DNA of 64,000 nucleotides, taken from assembly GCA_034509925.1 (NCBI GenBank), contig CM067531.1:2719001-2783000 (forward strand), written 5' to 3'. A program made the translations under genes and the position numbers. Source of the stretch: Hirudinaria manillensis (taxonomy: Eukaryota > Annelida > Clitellata > Hirudinida > Hirudinidae). Of the stretch, positions 32,106 to 42,434 are shown piece after piece; within the stretch, counting starts at the first letter, position 1; each line of letters starts with the position of its first letter. Below the pieces are notes generated by a model that saw only the letters and a list, made by a program, of their open reading frames with translations, was not told where the DNA came from and searched no databases.

Positions 32106-34899
32106 ACCAAAATCATGGGCCTCCACAAATATCAGAAGCCTAATCAGCAAAAGAGAAGAACTATCTTTGTTTTTGAAAAGCCACAACCTAGAGGTTTTTG
32201 GTTTGGCTGAAACTTGGTTGAACAACGAACCCGATGGCTTATTTCTGTTAAAAGAATATCAGGCTTTTCGTTGCGACAGGGGCTCTCGGGGTGGAGGTGT
32301 TGCTCTACTTGTAAAGAAAAATCTTAAAGTTAGACAAATACCCATACCGTTGGAGTACAAATCCATTGAAATCGTTTGTGTTGATATTCTTACGTGTTGT
32401 TCAACTTGCCGAGTTATTACCTATTACAGACCAACCGGGTTCAATTCAAATTCCGTTGAGTATGCCAAAAAAAGTGTACAGTGTTTGGACTATCTGTGCA
32501 GGAGTACTGGACTGGTATGCGTCATGGGAGATTTCAACCTTCCGTGTGTCAACTGGCAAAACCACTCCCACCCCAACAATGAAATCTATAATACATTTAT
32601 CAACCTATTTGACGAGATGGGACTTCACCAATTTGTCCAGTCACCAACGCGACAATCTAACATCTTAGACCTGCTCTTCTCCAACGATTCATGTTTCATA
32701 TCAGACATCAGGATAATGCCACCAATCTCCCAGAGCGACCATAACACCATTGTCTTCAAAGTGAATCTTCCAACCCAACCAGTCACAATTCATAACCTGA
32801 GATACAGACACTTAACTAAATCAGCCTATGAAAATCTAGACAGCTACCTTTGCAACATAAATTGGAATGAGTTGTTCCAATACTGCTTCTCTGTTGATGA
32901 CTGTTGGAGAGTGTTTACAGATATTGTTAGCAACGGCATCAATAGCATCGCTCCCGAACGTGTCAAACTCGGCACCACTATAAAATCACTCAAGCCTTCC
33001 TACCCCAGTTTCATTCTAAAGGCTCAAAAACTAAAGCTTAAAGCCTTTCGCAAGTGGCATCAAAGCAAAAGAAGCGAAGACAAAATTATTTTCAACGCTT
33101 TCTCCAAAAAACTCAAGAAAGTCATAGACGAACACCACGAAATCCAGGAAAACAGGCTGGCACTGACCGGCAATTTAGGACAGTTTTACCGCTTCATCAA
33201 CAACAAACTTTCAGCCCATAACCCAGTGCAAGAGCTAAAAGCCCAAGATGGACTCTACACATCAGATCCAGATAAAATAGCAAATATTTTCAATAGATAC
33301 TTTTGCAGTGTTTTCACAATCGATGATGGAATATGCCATGCTATGTCTCCACGCACCAGCAAAAAAATTGATCAATTAATGTTCACTCCTGATCGCACAT
33401 ACCAGACACTCCGCAAGCTCAAACCGTCCCTCTCATCTGGTCCGGATGGAATCACTAACACTCTCCTCAGAAACTGCGCTGCTGGTCTCTGTTTGCCACT
33501 CTCCCATATCTTCAACTTCTCCTTCAATATGCACGAATTACCCCTTGATTGGAGATCTGCCCATGTAACCCCCGTACACAAAAAAGGGGCCACTTCTGAT
33601 CCTGGTAACTACCGACCAATATCGCTCACATCCTCCTGCTGTCGAGCAATGGAACGGATGATCAACAAAGACATCTTAAACTACCTTCAAGCTAACAACC
33701 TCATATCACCTGAACAGCATGGCTTTTTAAATTCCAGATCTACGTGCTCCAACCTGATTGAATGTACATATGATTGGTCGGCATCAATGAACCAGGGAAC
33801 AGACATAATATACTTTGACTTTAGAAAAGCCTTCGACTCGGTGTCTCACCTAAAGCTACTATCTAAACTTCAGGCCTATGGCATCTCAGGCAATCTACTT
33901 TTATGGCTTGAAGCTTTCTTATCCAACCGAACCCAGGCAGTAAAAATTAATGGCCACCTTTCCAATGAAATGGACGTGATTAGTGGCGTGCCTCAGGGGA
34001 GTGTGCTTGGACCTACACTTTTCCTTATATACATTAACGATGTTACCGATACGCTTAACGATAACTACGTCAAATCAAAACTATTTGCTGACGATATCAA
34101 ACTGTACTCAGCATCACCACTCACTCAAAGTTCCTCCCTGCAGTCTGCTATTAATAAGTTGGTGTCATGGAGCAACAGGTGGCAACTACAGCTTGCTCCG
34201 GAGAAATGCATCCAAATCTCTGTCAGGTCAGCTCGTACCAGGACTCCACCTAGACATTATACAATTGCATCACAAACAGTACCTCTATTAGAAACTACCC
34301 GGGATCTCGGAGTCCTCATCGACGACAAACTTACTTACAAGGCACACATCAGCAATATTGTCCACAAAGCATTTGTGAGGTTACATTTGATTTCCAAATG
34401 CTTTCGCACCAGGAACAAAAACATTTTAACCAAAGCATACTGCTCCTTCGTCCGGCCGATTCTCGAATACTGCTCCCCAATATGGAACCCACACACCAAA
34501 CAGCTTAAAACTAAAATAGAAAAGGTGCAAAAATATTTCACAAGAATGATTCCTGGTCTCAGAGCTCTGCCCTACCCCAACAGACTAAAACAACTCGGAC
34601 TCAAAACACTCGAACATCGTCGCCTCATCTGTGACTTATGCCTATGCTACAAAATAATCCACGGCCATACTATATGCAAGATTCCAGAGTTCCCTACATT
34701 TCTAACTTCCAGAACCCGTGGTCATCCCCTTCGTCTACGCCAAGAGAAGTGTCTCACCAGTCACAGGCAGAACTTTTTCACCAACCGGATCATCAAGCCC
34801 TGGAACTCCTTACCCCTTGATATAATAAACTCCTCAACTTTATCCCGATTTAAATCCTGCATCTCGACTACTGACTTCAACAAATACCTATCAATTTAA
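32032..34899 (+). CDS. LINE ORF2: endonuclease and reverse transcriptase
   Basis: An open frame of about 955 codons bounded by TGA at 32029-32031 and ending at 34899. The N-terminal EEP endonuclease shows NIRSLISK, FGLAETWL (catalytic Glu), SRGGGVALLV, MGDFNLPCVNW and SQSDHN. The reverse transcriptase shows SSGPDGI, NYRPISLTSS, QHGFLNSRST, FDFRKAFDSV, SGVPQGSVLGP and KLFADDIKLY with the catalytic Asp pair. The C-terminus has ILEYCSPIWNP. These perform target-primed reverse transcription. There is no ATG before the endonuclease domain; the first Met is in VMGDFN, about 160 residues in, so expression probably depends on ORF1 translation. Confidence 0.92.
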   Translation, partial: KPLRVAQQRHPQPRHNQPLSPFGNEPKSWASTNIRSLISKREELSLFLKSHNLEVFGLAETWLNNEPDGLFLLKEYQAFRCDRGSRGGGVALLVKKNLKVRQIPIPLEYKSIEIVCVDILTCCSTCRVITYYRPTGFNSNSVEYAKKSVQCLDYLCRSTGLVCVMGDFNLPCVNWQNHSHPNNEIYNTFINLFDEMGLHQFVQSPTRQSNILDLLFSNDSCFISDIRIMPPISQSDHNTIVFKVNLPTQPVTIHNLRYRHLTKSAYENLDSYLCNINWNELFQYCFSVDDCWRVFTDIVSNGINSIAPERVKLGTTIKSLKPSYPSFILKAQKLKLKAFRKWHQSKRSEDKIIFNAFSKKLKKVIDEHHEIQENRLALTGNLGQFYRFINNKLSAHNPVQELKAQDGLYTSDPDKIANIFNRYFCSVFTIDDGICHAMSPRTSKKIDQLMFTPDRTYQTLRKLKPSLSSGPDGITNTLLRNCAAGLCLPLSHIFNFSFNMHELPLDWRSAHVTPVHKKGATSDPGNYRPISLTSSCCRAMERMINKDILNYLQANNLISPEQHGFLNSRSTCSNLIECTYDWSASMNQGTDIIYFDFRKAFDSVSHLKLLSKLQAYGISGNLLLWLEAFLSNRTQAVKINGHLSNEMDVISGVPQGSVLGPTLFLIYINDVTDTLNDNYVKSKLFADDIKLYSASPLTQSSSLQSAINKLVSWSNRWQLQLAPEKCIQISVRSARTRTPPRHYTIASQTVPLLETTRDLGVLIDDKLTYKAHISNIVHKAFVRLHLISKCFRTRNKNILTKAYCSFVRPILEYCSPIWNPHTKQLKTKIEKVQKYFTRMIPGLRALPYPNRLKQLGLKTLEHRRLICDLCLCYKIIHGHTICKIPEFPTFLTSRTRGHPLRLRQEKCLTSHRQNFFTNRIIKPWNSLPLDIINSSTLSRFKSCISTTDFNKYLSI

Positions 34900-35261
34900 G
34901 CTTGCTTCTGCACTTTATTTACGCTCAATTTGCTGTACTTATTCAAATTTGTGTTAGTGGTCATTGGATGACCCTTCAATTTGTTGAGAAATAAATAAAT
35001 AAATAAAAAAATATATTTATTATGCAATCTTCCAGGTGAAAACTGTATTTTGTAATACTGACTTCGAAACTCGTGCGTATTCAGTTGTACTTTTTCAATT
35101 CATTTCATATTTAGACTCGAGGGGTCAACAAACGGCCATACCCTTTCACCACCCTCTTTGAAAATCTGTTTCTGATTGTTTTAATGACCTCCGAAAAAAA
35201 GAATTTATTCTTCTTAAGAAAGACAAACTAGTTTCGCTTAAGCAACCAGGACTCGAATGGA

Positions 35262-35460
35262 TATAAATAGCTGGACAGCCCCATCTCCCTTCGGTCCAAT
35301 TAAACATCTGGAATGCCATCCTTCACTACACGTCATTCGCTACCCTTCGCTGATTGGACATTCCAAGGGGTCACGTGATCAATCCCACTTCCGGCCTCTT
35401 TACGTCGAAATCATTGTTTTCGGAGAATTTTGGTGAAGAAAGCGTTAGAAGCTGATAAGG
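35262..35460 (+). promoter_or_regulatory. Promoter-like cluster
   Basis: Within 130 bases: TATAAATAG at 35262-35270, a CCAAT in direct orientation near 35296, an inverted CCAAT (GATTGG) near 35352, the E-box TCACGTGA at about 35372-35379, and ACTTCCGG (ETS type) at about 35387-35394. The unrecognised frame starting ATG at 35461 lies downstream. Suggestive only. Confidence 0.3.
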
Positions 35461-35932
35461 ATGAATCTCTTCCTATCCTGGGTTTCGAACTCAAAGGGTA
35501 CGGACCGACTCGGTAGATGCTTTGCGGACGCATTTTCCAAGCGAGCATGCTGGAAGAGCTTCTTGCGCTTAGAACGATCAATGTTTCCTGTTTATTCTCA
35601 AAACGAATTTAACTCCTGTCTGTGTTTAGACAGCGCTAAATGTCCAAACGTCCTACAACTCTCCAGACGACTCCAATCCAGGTCACGTGATAGGGACGTG
35701 TGCGGTAGTGAATCCATGCGTGCATTGGTGCATTGGTGAATTGGATGCGAGCGTCGGTGAACTAGTCGTGCGTGTGAATTGATGTACACAGCCTAATTTG
35801 AATATCTATTTCTACGGTTACGACGTCAAAAATTGAATTGCATTTTCTTATATCACGAGGAATCGTCAATTATTTTTTTGCATGCTACTCCTCTTAGAGA
35901 CAGTTTAATTCAATGTAACAATTGTCACCTAA

Positions 35933-35972
35933 TAACAATAACAATAACATTAACACTAACAATAACAACAAC

Positions 35973-36059
<87 letters not shown>

Positions 36060-36078
36060 TAATAATAATAATAACAAT

Positions 36079-36109
<31 letters not shown>

Positions 36110-36180
36110 GTAATAGTAATAATAATAATAACAATAATAATAATAATAAATAATATTAATAATAAATAATAATAAATAAT
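35933..36180. repeat. Long (AAT)n tract
   Basis: AAC/AAT at the left edge, then about 200 bases of AAT with few interruptions. Confidence 0.95.
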
Positions 36181-39100
36181 ATTTAGTCTTTTATATATTA
36201 TTTAATAATATTAAATATTCAAAATCAATTGAACGAAAAGAAATATTTAATTTCTCAAATACATTCCACTCAGATATTGAAGCAGCCTGTTGCACTTAAA
36301 ATCTCATCCTGACCCCGGAAAAATCAATCCATTCGTCCTTGGTTTCCATAAGATGATGAAAATAATAATGGAGAATGAAGTTATTAAACGAAATAAAAAT
36401 AAAAACAACAAAAATAAAATAAAAATAATAATTATTAAAAATCATATTATATATTTTGTTAACAGTAATAACAATAATAACTGTGATAATATTTCCGTGT
36501 GTTCAATATAATGATATAATATAATTATATTAGAGAGAGAATGATATAATATAATTATATTGATAATAATAATTTTTAATATTTTTTATTATTAATATTA
36601 TGCAATGCAACGAGGAATTACAAAGCATTGCAGGACGAAAATAAAATAAAAAATATTTTTAAAATCTTTTAATCGTTGGTGATGACGTCATGAAACATGC
36701 GGCCACGCCATTGGCAGCCACAGCGGAAGAACCAAAAACACGAGCAACGCACAACCGGAAGTGAATGTCTTTTAAAGATATTTTGTTTATTTATTAGCAA
36801 AAATCCCAAAAAAAAATCAGAATCGAAACTCAAGTTATTCCAGAAAAGCAAAAGGAGCGCATTTCCGGTTGAAATTGGAATTCATTTTTTTCTTATTGGC
36901 CAACAACAACAGCAGCAAAAACAACAACAACAACGACAACAGCGGTTCTGTTTTGAAACTTGTTGAATGTCAAGCGGCAAAAAAAGCAGGCGACACCGAA
37001 TTGAAAAAAAGTGTGAAGCATTGAGAATCAATACGTCTCTCAATTATCGACCTCGGCTTATTTCTCTGGGGAATGTTCAAACGAAAAGAAACATAGGGAC
37101 ACAAACACACACACACAGAGACAGAGAGAGAGACAGAAAGAGAGAGAGAGAGAAACAGACAGACAGATAAAAGAACATTGCGGGAAAAGAACTATCGTGC
37201 TGCAGACGAAAATTCAACTCTCTGATGTGCTCTGGAAATTAGCGGCACTTGGGGAAAAAATAGTTTCACTTTTATTTCTCCTTGTCGGATCCTGAGCGTC
37301 CGAGATAAGAAGATCGTTGCCTGCTTTTCCAGATGATCCAGCTCCGACGACCAGACCTTTAGAGGCTCCGTCAGGAGGGATTGCATTGCAAGAAGGGTGG
37401 ACGGAATCCTTTCCGATCGATATCATAACCACCGCTTTGCCTTGTCCTATCGTCGTCGTTGTTGTTTCGTGTGTGGTTGTAGGAACATTTGCAAATCTCA
37501 TTCGGTATTGTACGATAAAGAAACGGAAAGCGTTTATTTTTAAGTGAACACTTCAGAGCAAATGTACAACATCCCAAAGACATAACAACATAACAGACAA
37601 CCAAATGTACAGCCGGTGTAACAACAACAATAACAATAACAACAACAAAATCACGTTCATCAACGCCATTAAAGACACCTAGACCCGGAAAAGTGCTCTT
37701 TCAAGGAATCCATTTGATGGGACGTTTACGGTGCAATCCGGGTGTCGTCAAAGGAGCTTCTCCGGGAGTGGAGCCACCGGAATTGACTCCACGCGGATCT
37801 GCCACGAGGCGTGAAGAAAATTCGCTTCCGAGGCAACCGGGCGATAAAGGAGGCGGTCTTAAAAGAGCGTAGGAAGGTTAAGGATTGCGGCCAACCATAG
37901 CGATAATTTAGTGCCCGCAAACACGGAACCTGCGCGAGGAGGAATTAATTTGCCTCCGAGAATTCACCGGAGAGTCCGCTCCCTCTCGGGATTCGAACAC
38001 GCAGACCTCCGGTCTGCCCCTCTGAACATCCTTGAGAAACGATTTCTTTTGAACTGAGGGTCGCATTTTTTTTTGCCTTATTTTTGACTTATTTATTTTA
38101 AACACTGCTATTGTTCCGCTTAAATTATGCAATTTTACGTCCATTGCACATTTGTAGATGAAATTGCAAATAAAATGAGATAAAATAAAATAATAAATAA
38201 ATAAAATCATTTAAAATATAGATAATTAAAAAAATTCTGTCCTGGCATAAATCCATAGTTGTTATGGTAACCACAAAACGGCGTACAACAATACAGATGA
38301 TGCAACAACAACAACATGACTAGGTATGAGCAAAAAAAGGTCATATTGTGTTTCAAATCATCGCTTTGGTCTGAAACGATGTCCGCAAATACGTGGATCT
38401 CCTTCATACAGGATGAGGTTGCAGTAAAGATTGAGTTTTTAATAATTTTTTTGTTTAAATTAAGATCACGTCAATTACAAAATATTAACTAATATAACCA
38501 AAATGAACAAATATAAATATTATCTGAAATGATAATAATAATAATAAATTATTTGTTTTTAGTCCCAGAAAAGTTGTGAATATTAATTGATTTCAAGCGG
38601 AAAAAATTTCTTATAATATTAATTCACTAATTTTTTAAATAAATTAGTTAATAAATAATGAATAGAATAAACATTAATTAATAAAATAAAGCAATAAAAT
38701 AGAGTAGAAATAAAGGTGATAATATTGAACGTTGATAAGTACATGTTGTTGTCTCGTGGAATGCCAAACCACTCGCAAAGACGTGCGTGGGTCCATCATG
38801 GGCTCAGAAACTTCCTTAAAAAGCATGGTTCGGGTCCGCTAGGATAGCAATCTTTTCTTGATACCTCATGGTGATCGTCGATGATTCTGTTGTTGCTGTC
38901 GTCGTCGTCGTCACTGCTGCCGTAGTCGCTGTGGTCGTTGAAGCCGTTGCCGCTGTCGCTGTCGTCGCCGCCGTCGTCGTCGTTTGTTGATGTTTACGTC
39001 GAATGTCGAATTTCTTCTGGTCGATTATATCAGAGGATCGGAGAAGAATTAGAAAATTTTCTTGTTTTCTAAGGTGGGTTGTTTATGCTGATTGTGGGAG

Positions 39101-39712
39101 CAGATAATCTTCGTTCTAAAGCTGGGCTAATAAATCACTTTTGTTTCTGCTTCCACTTCTCTGGGATTTTAAATGTAAATCGTGACATAATTTATATGAT
39201 AAATTGAAATATTGAGATTAACGAGGTAATAATTGTTTATTTATGGTATTATGTTTGTTTATTTATTTAATTATTTATCTATTTATTTATTTATTTATTT
39301 GTTTATTTGTTTAGTTATTTATTTTAAAGCCATTTAAAGCACCTGTTTCATTTCCTGTTCGGTGCGTCCATTAATTCGGTCGATTTTAAAACATTTCCTT
39401 GTCGTTCCACTTTTACGACAATCGATTCGTGGTTGGTCGTTGATTGAAATTACAGTGATTGAAGTCAAGTCGGTTGAAGTTGCAATCGATTGAAGTTACA
39501 ATCAGTTGAGATTACATTGATTGAAGCCACGAGTGATTGAAATGACTGGGGGTTTCAACCTCCTCAATAAAGATGACCTTTTATTTTTATTATTTCATTA
39601 TTTTTTTTCAAGCCACTCGGTCACCTCCATGGAAACGGTTGCCATGGAAGCCAAGGCTTGCCTCAGTTGATGACATCCATTTGCTCTGTAAAATAAGATT
39701 TAAAAAAAAAAT

Positions 39713-39758
39713 CATCCATCCATCCATCCATCCATCCATCCATCCATCCATCCATCCA
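39713..39758. repeat. (CATC)n
   Basis: About 11 perfect copies of a tetranucleotide that also occurs at 2773, 50365, 58009, 58590 and 60145. Confidence 0.95.
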
Positions 39759-40148
39759 TAATTTGTTTGCTTGATATTTTTGAGAATTAAGATGAAACCC
39801 TTTTTTTTTCCTCGTGGACTTTGAAGCTTGTAACGACTGAAATATCCTTCCTTCAAGTTGCTTGTCCGAGTTGCAGCAGCTAAAAATATTTTCATTTTTC
39901 GATATTAAATCTCGATTATTAAATTTATTCATTGAAATCCCTTCTTGATTTATTTTAAATCCATGACAACCATATTCCCCCGTCAATTTTGACATGACGT
40001 TGTCGTGTGATGTCATAATTAACTGTTGAATTTATAATATTCGGTCATAAGGCCAACTTAATTAATTATAATGACTTAAAATCATAATAATCGTGATTAT
40101 TAAATTTTACGAAAATTATGAAATCACTCGATTTATTATTATTATTAC

Positions 40149-40294
40149 AATTACTTTATTATATTATATTATATTATATTATATTATATTATATTATATT
40201 ATATTATATTATATTATATTATATTATATTATATTATATTATATTATATTATATTATATTATATTATATTATATTATATTATATTATATTATAT
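40149..40294. repeat. Perfect (ATATT)n pentanucleotide array
   Basis: About 28 uninterrupted copies of ATATT, the only pentanucleotide array of this size in the window. Confidence 0.95.
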
Positions 40295-40539
40295 TAAAAC
40301 AAATGTTTTTTGTTCTTCCATTATTGTGATGCCTGTGCCCGAACAGGCGAATTTAATCTCCAGTGATGTCAACACAAAGAATTGTATTCCACGAAATTCT
40401 TTTCCTCCCCTCTTTTTTTCCGGATCACGAAATGATCCTCCATGAAAATGGCTGCCAATTACCGCTGGAAAACGATAGCACCCTCAACACGTCCGAGCAA
40501 CAGGAAAAGGACACGTATATATCCTTCTTATTTCTTACT

Positions 40540-40900
40540 CACGAATACAGTCCTACCTTTGCCAAATCTACTTTAAAATTATTTTCTATACAGTGTTATG
40601 GTCCCAGATTATATACCTCTATACCACATTCAATTAGGGAGTTAAGTTGTTTACATTCATGTCCTTTTGAATTATTGTTTTTATTGTTTAAGAAATTGTA
40701 TAAATCTCATCTAGTGAGAGCTGTTTGAGTTTACATGGTTGTATTTATATATGTTATGATTTCCAGGGCCAGTCTGTTTAGCGGAAGCTTGCGCTTCCTT
40801 AAGACTGACCCTATGAGTTTATTTTGTATTTTAAGTTTAATTTGTTTCGTTTGTGTACATAACTGTTTGTTCAATAAACTCATAAACTCAAATATGTACG
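40540..40900 (+). mobile_element. 3' remnant of a non-LTR retrotransposon
   Basis: The open frame ending at 40728 closes with IQCYGPRLYTSIPHSIREL and LFKKLYKSHL, the pattern (YGPxxWNSLPxxIRxL...FKxxLKxxL) that ends many LINE ORF2 proteins. It is followed by a 3' UTR with a two-part hairpin (40766-40811) and an AATAAACTCATAAACTCA tail. The rest of the element is absent, as in a 5'-truncated LINE copy. The left boundary is uncertain. Confidence 0.55.
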
Positions 40901-41030
40901 GATACAAATACAGGCACAAACGCTGGTATAAAGACAAACACAAATGCCGATACAAATACCTAGTAGAAATTTAGATACTAAGACGGATACAAATACATAG
41001 AAGCAAACAAACCGATACAAATACCTGATC
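40895..41030. repeat. Degenerate 12-base tandem with GATACAAA core
   Basis: Units such as CGGATACAAATAC, CCGATACAAATAC and GGCACAAACGC repeat about ten times just after the LINE remnant tail. Confidence 0.7.
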
Positions 41031-41341
41031 GCAAAGGCTGCTACCTTCAGAAACCTGCAACGGAAGGGAAATGTTTTTCCTATTTTAATGTAAAATTAAG
41101 AGGAATTAATCGACGAAAGTCACTTAAAAATGTTTCTTTTATTTTTAAGTATTTATGATAAAATATCCCCAAAAATGAATAAAAATGCATCGACTATTTT
41201 CATGGATTGTCTTTTTATTTTTATAACAATCCTCCCTTTTCACCCCAAAGTACTTTGCAATTTCCAGTTGGAGAAAATGACAACCGATCAATATTTAACA
41301 CTGATATTTAAATTATTATTAATAATAATAAATATATTTAT

Positions 41342-41787
41342 AGACTTGATAATAATAATAATAATAAAAAATAAAATAATAATAATAATAATAATAGTAA
41401 TAATAGTAATAATAATAATAATAATAATAACACAACAACAAAGACAGCAACAATAGCTACATTCCCAGAGGGATGTTTTATTTTTAGATAACCCATCTTT
41501 CTCAGCAAATTAATGCAACGCTTGTGGCACATCCAACTACTACGTCATTCTCCTCTCCTTCATCACCATCATCTTCATCATCATCATCACCGTCATCATC
41601 ATCATCGTCATCATTATCATCATCATTATCATCATCATCATCATCGCCGTCATCATCATCATCATCGTCGTCATCAACGCAACCAAAATCGTGAATAGCG
41701 GTAAATATTAACTTTTTTTTGCAATAATTGCAATGCATCATCATCATCATCACCACCATCATCATCATCATCACCATCATCACCATC

Positions 41788-41836
<49 letters not shown>

Positions 41837-42242
41837 CCATCATAATTTTCAAAGTCGACGTCGTCGTCGTCGTCGTCATCATCGTCTTGTGTCGTGTCCA
41901 ACAGGCGAATACTCCCACAGTCTGTTGCACTGCTGATAACACGTGTCTCATGAAATTATTCTCAATCAATCAACCGAGCATCGTCATCGTCATCGTCATC
42001 ATCATCATCGTCATCACCAACACCATCATCATCATCATCATCATCATCATTTGATAATTAAAATTACTGGCCGTGATGATGACGGTCACCACATCATAGT
42101 CATCAGAAACACTCTCGATATCATCATCATTTTCGTCATCGTCATTATCACCACCATCATCATCATCATCATTTTCGACATCATCATCATCACCGCCACG
42201 GACAGCATATTATGCTTGGCCGAACAACATTGTAAATGTTAG
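41342..42242. repeat. (AAT)n and extended (CAT)n blocks
   Basis: (AAT)n at 41348-41430; CAT/CGT repeats at 41557-41675, 41737-41880 and 41977-42190. These yield long His-, Ile- or Asp-rich frames in all readings, which I do not treat as genes. Confidence 0.9.
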
Positions 42243-42408
42243 TCGGTCGATGATGACGACGACGACGACGACGATGACAAATGACTTTTGAAAAAATCTG
42301 CCAATAAACTTCACAAAAGCCAGGAAAATTCGAAATTGTTGATGGCTTACAATTTCACGTTTAACGATTTTTCTATAATTTCATAATAAATTTCAAATGA
42401 TTTTAACT

Positions 42409-42434
42409 TATTATTATTATTATTATTATTATTA
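42409..42434. repeat. (ATT)n at the 3' edge of the R4-like element
   Basis: About eight ATT units. In the element's orientation its 3' UTR ends ...TGTGTA and runs directly into TAATAA. Confidence 0.95.

Larger units (their letters stand above)
31229..35008 (+). mobile_element. CR1/L2-like non-LTR retrotransposon, nearly complete
   Basis: A LINE of about 3.8 kb: short 5' UTR, ORF1, ORF2 with endonuclease and reverse transcriptase, then a 3' UTR with the hairpin GGTCAT-TGG-ATGACC at 34959-34973 and an AAAT-type tail at about 34989-35008. The endonuclease and FADD reverse transcriptase place it in the CR1/L2/Jockey group; the C-terminal block with ILEYCSPIWNP and LGLKTLEHRR is usual in L2/CR1-related families. 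ORF2 is uninterrupted, suggesting a young insertion. The 5' boundary is approximate: a TTAT-rich stretch ends at about 31228, and I found no clear target-site duplication. Confidence 0.85.
35009..40500. other. Intergenic region without a supported gene
   Basis: Promoter-like motifs at 35262-35390, a frame of 92 codons at 35461-35739 that I do not recognise, a long (AAT)n tract at 35933-36180, CA/GA repeats at 37103-37170, a small hairpin with tRNA-like flank at 37979-38017, GTC/GCT repeats at 38889-38985, TTTA repeats at 39240-39330 and a degenerate GATTGAAGTTACA tandem at 39438-39546. No frame has recognisable homology. Confidence 0.5.

Noticed and set aside
34335-34541. Reverse-strand frames within the LINE ORF2
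   Set aside because: Antisense shadows of the reverse transcriptase reading frame.
41502-42242. Long His-, Asp- and Met-rich frames on both strands
   Set aside because: Products of CAT/GAT microsatellites, with no non-repeat domain or splice support.
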